Shown: positions 1 through 6,709 of the stretch, in pieces
How the letters are laid out: each line of letters opens with the position of its first letter
How positions within the stretch are numbered: the stretch's first letter is position 1
The notes under the pieces: generated by a model
What the model was told of the DNA's origin: nothing
Databases searched by the model: none
What the model saw: only the letters and a program-made list of their open reading frames with translations
Program-made: the position numbers and the translations under genes
Origin: Bacteroidota bacterium
GTDB taxonomy: Bacteria; Bacteroidota; Bacteroidia; Bacteroidales; UBA4417
DNA: 12,349 nucleotides
NCBI GenBank assembly: GCA_020048595.1
Contig: JAIFMH010000168.1
Span: 1-12,349 of the forward strand
Reading direction: 5' to 3'

Positions 1-59
1 ATGATTCGCTTTCCATATGTATAAATATCTGGATAATTTGATAGATCAAAAAGACGGTG

Positions 60-89
60 CAAAAGTAGTTTTTTCAAGTTAGCACCAAA
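60..89 (-). promoter_or_regulatory. Bacteroidetes-type promoter facing the left edge
   Basis: On the minus strand, TACTTTTG (60-67) is a full match to the Bacteroidetes -7 consensus TAnnTTTG. TTTG (86-89) sits upstream with an 18-base spacer, within the usual range for the -33 element. Transcription would run leftward out of the window. An ATG on the minus strand at 16 could start the driven gene, but only five codons (M-E-S-E-S) are visible. A 5-base inverted repeat (GGTGC 56-60, GCACC 82-86) overlaps the two boxes and could be an operator. The elements are read directly; activity is inferred. Confidence 0.6.
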
Positions 90-144
90 CTAATTTTAGA
101 AAAAAATGGATTGATATTTAACAAGTATGCTGAATCGTATTTAT

Positions 145-176
145 TGTCAGTGTTTTACTTAAAATTATGTCAGTGT
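145..176. repeat. Direct repeat TGTCAGTGT upstream of the left-edge promoter
   Basis: TGTCAGTGT occurs at 145-153 and again at 168-176, a period of 23 bases, with similar flanks (TTA followed by AAAAT). On the minus strand the copies read ACACTGACA and lie about 55-90 bases upstream of the TTTG element at 86-89. That is a plausible place for an activator or repressor site of the leftward gene. It could also be a chance repeat in AT-rich DNA. No GC-rich terminator hairpin for the HD gene was seen between 90 and 206. Confidence 0.35.
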
Positions 177-206
177 CTTAAAATAAAATAAATTTTCATA
201 TGCAGA

Positions 207-794
207 TTAGAGCAATTGTAGCTTTATCTTTATTTTTTCCAGGTTCTTTAATTTGGTGGATTCATAGTGTGTTTGACAATACTCGGTATGGTACTTGTGT
301 TTTGAGATGAAGTCAATTTGCATGTTGTACCATTGTCTGGGAGTTAGTTCTGGTCGGAAATGCTTTAATTCAGAAAGTAATTTATCACTTATAACATCAA
401 ATTCTGAGGTGCCCAAATATTCCAGGTCAGCATCTGCCAAAATTCCTTCGATATTAGATTTGGGTTGTTGGGGTATTTTGGTTGCCATGATCATATTGCA
501 AATCCGATCGATTTCAGTTTCATCAAAACCCAGCTCTGCCAGATCCTGCATTGCAATGCGGCAACTTTCTGCTTCATGGTTTTCACTATTTTTAATGTGG
601 CCGGTATCATGATATAAAGCCGCTATTTTCAGAAGAAAAAGTTCATGATCAGAAACGTTCTCTTTCTCAGCAATTAAAATAGTCTTTTCCAATACATACC
701 TGGTATGATTGGCATCGTGATAGGTAAGATATGCCGGAAGGTCTTTTCCCAGACGACTGATTGTCTTTTCGTATAATTGATCAAAAAGGTTCAT
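207..794 (-). CDS. HD-domain phosphohydrolase-like protein
   Basis: This 195-residue soluble protein spans one HD domain. Metal-ligand candidates are H30 (in YHDANH, 25-30), the H62-D63 pair with H66 (HDTGH), H73 (NHE) and D121/D123 (ADADLE). HD proteins use such residues to bind divalent metals and hydrolyse phosphate esters, often cyclic or other signalling nucleotides. The layout, including the C-terminal H-K-Y-H-T-E-Y segment (165-171), resembles the HD module that in many Bacteroidota precedes a PycTM (Pycsar effector-like) membrane domain; here no membrane part follows. It starts 1 base after the YitT stop, so the two are probably co-translated. Two genes upstream is an adenylate cyclase, so a cyclic-nucleotide substrate is a reasonable guess. 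Domain assignment is secure; substrate is unknown. Confidence 0.9.
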   Translation of the reverse strand: MNLFDQLYEKTISRLGKDLPAYLTYHDANHTRYVLEKTILIAEKENVSDHELFLLKIAALYHDTGHIKNSENHEAESCRIAMQDLAELGFDETEIDRICNMIMATKIPQQPKSNIEGILADADLEYLGTSEFDVISDKLLSELKHFRPELTPRQWYNMQIDFISKHKYHTEYCQTHYESTKLKNLEKIKIKLQLL

Positions 795-795
795 T

Positions 796-1683
796 CTATG
801 CTTTTATTCCAGTTTGTTTAACAATACCGCCACTAACTTCCTTAATACTTTGTATAAAAAAGAATGCATTAGGATCGATCTTCGATACTTCTTGTTTAAT
901 GCGATGAATTTCGAGACGAGTAACAATGGTCACTATAATATCGCAATCACTTTTTATATCGAACGATCCGGGCAAATAACCACGCTCTCCTTTGTAAACG
1001 GTTATTGCCTTGCCAAGGTCATTTACAATTATTGACTTCACTAAGTCGTGGTTTCTCGAAATTATATTCAGGGCGGTAAACTCCTCAAAGCCATTCGCCA
1101 CGTAATCAGAAGTTTTCATTGCTGTAAAGTAAACAAGAATGGAATACATTGCAGTTTCTAATCCAAATTTTACTGCGGCACCCAAAATAACCAACGAGTT
1201 GAAGGTCATAATTATTTCGCTTGCAGTGAATGCGGTTTTTTTATTGGTATAATGTGCTATGATTTCAAGTCCATCGATTACACCACCACCCCTGATGACA
1301 AGGCCAATGCCAAGCCCCATTAAAAATCCACCAAATACGGCAATCAGCACTTTGTCATTGGTAACTTTAGGAACATTTACAAAATACATGAGTGCTGCCA
1401 TAATCAAAATGGCCATAAACGATTGCACAATAAAAGTTTTTCCCATTTTCCGGTATCCGATGAATAAAAACGGAAGATTAAAAACAATCAAAAGTACGCT
1501 TATATGTATTTCAAGAACTTTATTCACCAAGATTGAAATTGCGGTAACTCCACCATCAAGAAAATTGTTGGGGATCATAAACCCTTTGAGCCCCACTACT
1601 GCAATAAATAAACCCAATACCGTGTAGAAAATGGATTCAAACGAGAAAATGGATCTCCAATCAATATTATCTGACTTACTCAT
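796..1683 (-). CDS. YitT family membrane protein (YitT_membrane + DUF2179)
   Basis: This 295-residue protein has two parts. Residues about 15-205 are polytopic membrane segments with the family hallmark F-M-I-P-N-N-F-L-D-G-G-V-T (35-47) and an internal echo, G-L-V-I-R-G-G-G-V-I-D-G (127-138). This suggests the usual internal duplication. Residues about 210-290 form the cytosolic DUF2179 domain, with G-K-A-I-T-V-Y-K-G-E-R-G-Y (224-236). Length is normal for the family. YitT proteins are widespread inner-membrane proteins of unsettled function, sometimes suggested to be transporters; no substrate can be read from the sequence. It lies 89 bases after the cyclase gene and 1 base before the HD gene. 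The purine-rich stretch just before the ATG fits a Bacteroidota start. No convincing TAnnTTTG promoter was found in the 89-base gap, so readthrough from the cyclase is possible. Confidence 0.93.
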   Translation of the reverse strand: MSKSDNIDWRSIFSFESIFYTVLGLFIAVVGLKGFMIPNNFLDGGVTAISILVNKVLEIHISVLLIVFNLPFLFIGYRKMGKTFIVQSFMAILIMAALMYFVNVPKVTNDKVLIAVFGGFLMGLGIGLVIRGGGVIDGLEIIAHYTNKKTAFTASEIIMTFNSLVILGAAVKFGLETAMYSILVYFTAMKTSDYVANGFEEFTALNIISRNHDLVKSIIVNDLGKAITVYKGERGYLPGSFDIKSDCDIIVTIVTRLEIHRIKQEVSKIDPNAFFFIQSIKEVSGGIVKQTGIKA

Positions 1684-1772
1684 ATTTTCTTTCTCTTTTC
1701 GTAAATTACGTGTGTAAACAACTTATAAATCCGAATTTTGAGTCATTAAAGATCAGTTCTAATCAAAATCAT

Positions 1773-2813
1773 TTAGCTTATAACTTCATACACAACAACC
1801 GGTACCTCTTTGTTTTTAAAACTCATTTCGCCTATCCTTTTGCAAACAAATGAATTGTTGATTTTCTGGTAGTTTTCTTCGCTAATTAAAATTTGGTTGA
1901 TTGCTGCTGCCGATTGAAGCCTTGATGCCAAATTAACTTTGTCGCCAATTACGGTATAATCAAGTCGGCGTAAAGTTGATGAACCAATATTTCCTGAGAC
2001 CATTTCGCCACTGTTTATGCCGATAGAAACCCGTGGTTTGTAGCGCGACTCTCCAACTGCGACAGGAAGTTTATCTATGGCATTTCTGATGTTCAGACTG
2101 GCATCAATTGCCCGGTCTAAATGAAATGGTCCTTTAAATACAGCCATTATGGCGTCACCAATAAATTTATCGACGATACCCTTTTGTTCAATTATCTCCT
2201 TTACCATGATGTCGAAATATTCGTTTAACAGGCTCACCACATAATCCGGTGTTTCTGTTTCGCTTATCGCAGTAAACCCACAAATATCAATGAAAGCAAT
2301 ACTGGCTTCGATCGTTTCATTTTCAAGCAGTGAAACCTCGTATTCTCTGCTGCTCATGAAATTCAGGACATTCTCATCCACGTACATTTTCAAGATATTA
2401 TTTTCCTTTATTGCCTTCAGTGTTTCACGCAATTGTTTCACGTGCTGAATGGTTTTTTCCATGGTCAGTTCGAGATCTTCGAAATTAACTGGTTTGGTTA
2501 CAAAATCGAAAGCGCCGCGATTCATGGCCTTGCGTATATTATCCATATCTCCATACGCCGAAACCATAACAGTTTTTACCAGAGGATTGGTTTCACTTAG
2601 TTTTGTAAGCAAGGTCAATCCATCCATCTCAGGCATATTAATGTCGCTCAGTACAATTTCAATGTCAGGATGTAACTGTATTTTTCTTAGCGCATCGTTT
2701 CCATTTTCAGCAAAAACGAAATCGTAATGTTGTTCCCTTATTTTCTGACGGAATTTTTGCCTGATAAGTATTTCCAGATCAGCTTCATCGTCGACGATTA
2801 AAATTTTTATCAT
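1773..2813 (-). CDS. Response regulator fused to class III adenylate cyclase
   Basis: This 346-residue cytosolic protein makes cAMP from ATP under phosphorelay control. The receiver (about 1-125) has acidic pocket D8/D9, phosphoacceptor D57 (LSDINMPEMDG), switch S85 and K107 (TKP). A linker with helical character (about 118-165) leads to the cyclase homology domain (about 168-346). Metal aspartates are D176 (FIDICGFT) and D220 (KFIGD), 44 apart as in mammalian enzymes. K216 specifies adenine. T287 (DYTVIGD) takes the place of the usual Asp, the class IIIb signature seen in bicarbonate-responsive cyclases such as CyaC. N294 and R298 (VNLASR) are the transition-state residues. All catalytic positions are present, and the domain should work as a homodimer. 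The start codon overlaps the preceding regulator's stop (ATGA), indicating translational coupling. Its partner kinase is presumably one or both of the upstream kinases. Confidence 0.95.
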   Translation of the reverse strand: MIKILIVDDEADLEILIRQKFRQKIREQHYDFVFAENGNDALRKIQLHPDIEIVLSDINMPEMDGLTLLTKLSETNPLVKTVMVSAYGDMDNIRKAMNRGAFDFVTKPVNFEDLELTMEKTIQHVKQLRETLKAIKENNILKMYVDENVLNFMSSREYEVSLLENETIEASIAFIDICGFTAISETETPDYVVSLLNEYFDIMVKEIIEQKGIVDKFIGDAIMAVFKGPFHLDRAIDASLNIRNAIDKLPVAVGESRYKPRVSIGINSGEMVSGNIGSSTLRRLDYTVIGDKVNLASRLQSAAAINQILISEENYQKINNSFVCKRIGEMSFKNKEVPVVVYEVIS

Positions 2814-3190
2814 ACTAACTTTGCTTTTAATTTTTCTTTCAGTGCAGTAAAATCAACCGGTTTGGTTAAAAAATCATCGGCTCCAAGTTGCATGGCCAGA
2901 CTGTAATTTTCAGTATCCCCGTATGCGGTTATCATCATGACCAAAGGTGGCGGAACTTCGTATTTCTCTTTAATGCGCCTTAATAATTCAAGTCCGCTCA
3001 TGCCAGGCATATTTATATCTGAGAGAATCAATACTGCCTCCTGATCATGATCCTTCATATAAGTTATTGCTTCTTCTCCGGAAAACGCAAATACAAACTC
3101 GAGTTCGCCGTTTTTAATCTCTTTTCTAAAACGCTGCTCAAATAGTGCCTGAATGTCTCTTTCGTCATCAACAACTAAAATTTTCTCCAT
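2810..3190 (-). CDS. Single-domain response regulator (CheY-like)
   Basis: This 126-residue protein is a lone receiver domain. D8/D9 (VVDDE) form the acidic pocket, D58 (LSDINMPGM) is the phosphoacceptor, T88 (MITAYGD) is the switch residue and K110 (LTKP) the conserved lysine. There is no output domain, so it must act through protein contacts, as a phosphate shuttle or as a sink. It resembles the receiver of the downstream cyclase regulator closely (shared SDINMP, AYGD, D-F-x-T-K-P-V-x-F), which suggests duplication and perhaps shared recognition by the same kinases. It begins 5 bases after the stop of the upstream kinase and ends with a 4-base overlap with the cyclase gene. Competition with the cyclase receiver for phosphate is one likely role, but this is inferred. 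Confidence 0.94.
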   Translation of the reverse strand: MEKILVVDDERDIQALFEQRFRKEIKNGELEFVFAFSGEEAITYMKDHDQEAVLILSDINMPGMSGLELLRRIKEKYEVPPPLVMMITAYGDTENYSLAMQLGADDFLTKPVDFTALKEKLKAKLV

Positions 3191-3195
3191 AACTT

Positions 3196-4551
3196 TTAAG
3201 CATTAATTGGTAATTTAATATGGAAAACTGTTCCTTCTCCTTCATGGGTTTCAACACGTAGTTCACCTGAATGACCTTTGACTATAATATCATAGCTCAA
3301 CGATAATCCTAAACCCGTTCCTTCTCCTGTTGGTTTGGTTGTAAAAAAGGGTTGAAAAATCTTATCGATTACCTTTTGAGGAATGCCGTTGCCATTATCA
3401 CTAACATCAATTTCAACTTTATTTTCCTGTCGTTTTGTACGTATCGAAACCAGAGGTTCATAACCTGCAATGTTTAATTTTTTCTTTTCGTTAACAGCAT
3501 AAAATGCATTGGTCAGTAAATTCAAAATCACCCTTCCAATATCCTGTGGGATGACTTTGATTATACCAATGTTTGCATCAAGATCTGTTTTCAAGGTAGC
3601 ATTGAAGGATTTATCTTTTGCACGCAAACCATGATAAGCCAGGCGTAAAAATTCATCGGCCAATGCATTGACATCGGTAGGTTCTTTTTGTCCACTGCTG
3701 CTCCGGCTATGTTGCAACATCCCTTTTACAATGGCATCGGCACGTTTGCCGTGATGATTAATTTTTTCGAGGTTCTGAATGATATCGCTGGCTATTTCTT
3801 TTGCATCATTGCTATTTCCCTTGTCAAGTTCTGCCATCATTTCATCGAGCAGCTCTTTACTTACTTCCGAGAAGTTATTGACGAAATTCAGTGGATTCTG
3901 TATTTCGTGAGCAATGCCGGCGGTGAGTTCTCCGAGCGAAGCCATCTTTTCAGCCTGAATAAGTTGTGATTGGGTGCTGCGCAATTCATCAAGCGTTAGT
4001 TCCAATTCTTCTTTCTGCAATGTAAGTTCAGCGGTGCGCTCGGCGACCAATCCTTCAAGCTCAACTTTTCGAATGGCAATTGCCTTGTTAAGCTCATCTT
4101 CCTGCTGTCTTTTAATTCGTTCTTTCTCAGCTACTTTAAATTGTCGGTTTTGACTGAATAGAATGGCGACCATCCAGATATAGGTCAGCGACATTGCATT
4201 TTTAAAATAAGTTTCATTTGCCGAAAAGAAATCGACATTAATTACCTCTGCCAGATCAGTAATAAGCGACACTATTTCAAATGGAACAAAGGCTAAAACG
4301 AACATTCGTAATGTGCGCAGCTCTTTTTGTTTCAGCGAAAAGGCAATCATTGCAATCAGGTAAACATGCCATATCCATTTCGTAATAGAATAGGCAGAAA
4401 GAACTGCTTCTGTTGAAATGAGGAAAACAGAAAATACCAGTGCATACTTAAGCGGCTTCTCCCATTGCTGAAGTGAGTTTACTCTGGCATATTTCCGGAT
4501 TTTATCCGCAAGAACCAAACTAACAACCAAGGGTGCAAAAGAAAGTGGCAT
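3196..4551 (-). CDS. Membrane sensor histidine kinase
   Basis: This 451-residue protein has an N-terminal membrane part with hydrophobic segments at about 5-16, 36-55, 59-73, 82-100 and 120-133, followed by a helical, charged coiled-coil region (about 138-200). The kinase core follows: H215 in the H-box (GIAHEIQNPLNFVNN), N344/N348 in the N-box (NLLTNAFYAV), D385 in G1 (DNGNGIP), F-box FQPFFTTKP (399-407) and G2 GEGTGLGL (409-416). All elements for ATP binding and autophosphorylation are intact. No extracellular ligand domain is evident, so sensing is probably within the membrane or by protein contact. An in-frame TGA lies three codons upstream, fixing the start near here. From residue 193 on it is about 80% identical to the kinase encoded just upstream. 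It leads directly into the response regulator (5-base gap), its most likely partner. Confidence 0.95.
   Translation of the reverse strand: MPLSFAPLVVSLVLADKIRKYARVNSLQQWEKPLKYALVFSVFLISTEAVLSAYSITKWIWHVYLIAMIAFSLKQKELRTLRMFVLAFVPFEIVSLITDLAEVINVDFFSANETYFKNAMSLTYIWMVAILFSQNRQFKVAEKERIKRQQEDELNKAIAIRKVELEGLVAERTAELTLQKEELELTLDELRSTQSQLIQAEKMASLGELTAGIAHEIQNPLNFVNNFSEVSKELLDEMMAELDKGNSNDAKEIASDIIQNLEKINHHGKRADAIVKGMLQHSRSSSGQKEPTDVNALADEFLRLAYHGLRAKDKSFNATLKTDLDANIGIIKVIPQDIGRVILNLLTNAFYAVNEKKKLNIAGYEPLVSIRTKRQENKVEIDVSDNGNGIPQKVIDKIFQPFFTTKPTGEGTGLGLSLSYDIIVKGHSGELRVETHEGEGTVFHIKLPINA
3238..3975 (-). repeat. Duplicated kinase module, copy 2
   Basis: This segment encodes residues 193-438 of the membrane kinase. 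It aligns with 4608-5342 without gaps except one codon near the end (DIIVKGH here, DIVKAH in the other). By hand count there are about 46 differences in 230 aligned residues. The two copies are tandem and in the same orientation, so homologous recombination between them could fuse the TPR sensor to the second kinase's end. Confidence 0.85.
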
Positions 4552-4577
4552 ATTGAATCATTTATTTATTTCAGACG

Positions 4578-6683
4578 CTAAAGGATAATAATGAAATGTG
4601 AAAACTCGCCTTCTTTTGTCTCCACTTTAAATTCGCCTCCATGTGCTTTTACAATGTCATAACTCAAACTCAACCCCAAACCTGTTCCTTCTCCGGTAGG
4701 TTTGGTGGTGAAAAAGGGTTGGAATATTTTATCGATTACTCTTTTAGGAATACCGTTGCCGTTGTCACATACTCTTATTTCAATTTTACTACCCATTTTT
4801 TTTGTACTTATTGAAACAACCGGCTCATAACCATCAGGATTTGCTTTCTTTTTTTCTGTTACCGCATAAAATGCATTGTTAATTAAATTCAAAATCACAC
4901 GGCCAAAATCCTGAGGAATAATGTTGATTTTACCAATGCTATTGTCAAAATCAGTTTTCAAGCTCGCATTAAACGATTTGTCTTTTGCACGAAGTCCATG
5001 ATAGGAGAGACGCAAGTATTCATCAGCCAAGACATTGATATCTGTAGGTTCTTTTTGGCCCGAACTGGTTCTGGAATGTTGTAACATACCTTTCACGATG
5101 CCATCGGCACGCTTGCCGTGATGGTTAATTTTTTCAAGGTTTAATTTCACATCTTCTGCAAGCGCAATGGCGTCTTCGTAGTTTCCTTTAACTAATTCTT
5201 CTTTCATTTCATCAAGCAACTCGTTGCTTACCTCCGAAAAATTATTGACGAAGTTCAAGGGGTTTTGTATTTCATGGGCAATCCCAGCGGTGAGTTCCCC
5301 GAGCGAAGCCATCTTTTCAGCATGTACAAGTTGAGATTGGGTGTCTTTCAACTTTTCCAGAGTTTTCTGAATTTCTTCTTTTTGTTGCTGTAGTCTGGCA
5401 TTCGATTTTTGTTTGTGCTGGTTATTGCGGTACAAAATCAAACTGAGGATTAATGCTGTGAAAAGTGCTCCTGAAATGCTAATAATGAAAAGCTGCTGAA
5501 TCCGGCTTTTTTGTTCTTTTTGAATTTTATCTTTTTCCAGCAGATCAATTTCGGTCTGTTTTTTCTCCAGGTCAAATTTCAGCGCATTTGCCTGGAGTTT
5601 TTTATCTATTTCAGCATTGTACAAGGTATCTTTAAATGATGTGTAAAGTTTCTGATAGGTAAAAGCATTTTTGAAATCTGAAGCCATGGCATATAATTCG
5701 GCCAGACCTTGGTAAGCATTTTTCAATTCGTAATTTGCCCCAATTGCCTGAGCAATGTGAAGCGCATCTTTGTAGGCAGCAATAGCTGCATTATTATCTC
5801 TTTTGGCTCGATAAACTTCGGCCAGACCCAGTTTGGCCTGTGCCATTTCTTTTTTTCTATCCATCTTTTGGGCTAGGGAGAAAGCTTCATTCTGAAATTT
5901 TATAGCTTCACCAAATTGTTCCCTCATGTTGTATACCCTTCCAAGGTTATACAAAGCATACGGAACATTACCGTTCTCTGATCTTTTGTAAGCCTGAAGT
6001 CCTTTTTCAAAATAGATAAATGCTGAGATATGGTCTTTTTTCGTCAGATAAATTTCACCGATGTTTACTGCTGTTGTACCAATGGCATCGTGGTCTCCAA
6101 GTTCTTCACTAAGCGGCAAAGCTTTCAGGTAATATTGCAGGGCCAGATCGTGGGTGCTTTCCTTGTTGAAATATACCGCGCCAAGGTTTACAAGCGCAGT
6201 AGCTATTCTCAGTTTGTCTCTAATCTCTTCAGCAACTTTTAATGATCCAAGGTAGTATGTAATAGCCTTTTCGTCATCTCCCTGATTAAAATTTACCGCA
6301 CCAAGATTATTCAACAGGTTGGCAATTCCTCTTTTATCGTTGATGGATTGAAAAGTGACTAACGATTGTTGCCAATAAAGCAAGGTTTCAATGTAATCCC
6401 CCTGAAAATAATAACTCATGCCTATGCTTTTTAATGCATAAGCCTGTCCTCGCTTGAACCCGATTGCGTCAGCAAGTGCTTTCGCTTCGTTGGCGTATTT
6501 TCGTGCCTTCTCAACATCTGATTTTAGAAAAGTTCCTGACAAAGTAATCAAAGTATTAACTTTAGCAGTATCTTCATTTGAAGTCTTAAGAACTTTCAGT
6601 AAACTATCTGCTTGATTTTGAGCGGTAATTTGAAGGCAAAATGCAATTAACAGCATCGACCCCAACAATTTTATCCTATTCAT
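4578..6683 (-). CDS. TPR-repeat sensor histidine kinase
   Basis: This 701-residue protein starts with a signal peptide (about 1-21, cleavage near ITA/Q). Seven tetratricopeptide repeats of about 40 residues follow (about 78-356), predicted periplasmic, then a coiled coil (360-395), one membrane helix (about 398-417), a second coiled coil (420-455) and a cytosolic kinase core. The core has H470 (GIAHEIQNP), N599/N603 (NLINNAFYAV), D640 (DNGNGIP), the F-box at 654-662 and G2 GEGTGLGL (664-671). Such TPR kinases are common in Bacteroidota; the TPRs probably bind a peptide or protein. The 40-residue spacing is the Rapsyn/LGN-like (TPR_12) kind. The C-terminus ends at E-G-E-F-S-H-F-I-I-I-L, slightly shorter than the usual EGEGTxFxxxLP ending seen in its neighbour. 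It starts 26 bases after the peptidase gene and ends 26 bases before the second kinase gene. Confidence 0.95.
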   Translation of the reverse strand: MNRIKLLGSMLLIAFCLQITAQNQADSLLKVLKTSNEDTAKVNTLITLSGTFLKSDVEKARKYANEAKALADAIGFKRGQAYALKSIGMSYYFQGDYIETLLYWQQSLVTFQSINDKRGIANLLNNLGAVNFNQGDDEKAITYYLGSLKVAEEIRDKLRIATALVNLGAVYFNKESTHDLALQYYLKALPLSEELGDHDAIGTTAVNIGEIYLTKKDHISAFIYFEKGLQAYKRSENGNVPYALYNLGRVYNMREQFGEAIKFQNEAFSLAQKMDRKKEMAQAKLGLAEVYRAKRDNNAAIAAYKDALHIAQAIGANYELKNAYQGLAELYAMASDFKNAFTYQKLYTSFKDTLYNAEIDKKLQANALKFDLEKKQTEIDLLEKDKIQKEQKSRIQQLFIISISGALFTALILSLILYRNNQHKQKSNARLQQQKEEIQKTLEKLKDTQSQLVHAEKMASLGELTAGIAHEIQNPLNFVNNFSEVSNELLDEMKEELVKGNYEDAIALAEDVKLNLEKINHHGKRADGIVKGMLQHSRTSSGQKEPTDINVLADEYLRLSYHGLRAKDKSFNASLKTDFDNSIGKINIIPQDFGRVILNLINNAFYAVTEKKKANPDGYEPVVSISTKKMGSKIEIRVCDNGNGIPKRVIDKIFQPFFTTKPTGEGTGLGLSLSYDIVKAHGGEFKVETKEGEFSHFIIIL
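4608..5342 (-). repeat. Duplicated kinase module, copy 1
   Basis: This segment encodes residues 448-692 of the TPR kinase and is the partner of 3238-3975. Conservation is strongest around the phosphorylation helix (ELTAGIAHEIQNPLNFVNNF) and the ATP lid. It is weakest in the helix pair at 500-514 (DAIALAEDVKL against DAKEIASDIIQ). The DNA is also clearly similar, with mostly third-position changes. Confidence 0.85.
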
Positions 6684-6709
6684 AGAGAAATTACCATTAG
6701 AGAGGTTTG

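Noticed and set aside
1..16. Possible start of a leftward gene (ATG at 16 on the minus strand)
   Set aside because: Only five codons are inside the window, too little to call a gene; noted with the promoter.
1684..1772. Internal promoter before the YitT gene
   Set aside because: TAATTTAC and TAAGTTGT only partly match TAnnTTTG, and no TTG element sits at the right distance.
3238..5342. Assembly duplication of the kinase segment
   Set aside because: The copies differ at about 20% of residues and have unrelated N-terminal parts, so this is a real diverged duplication.
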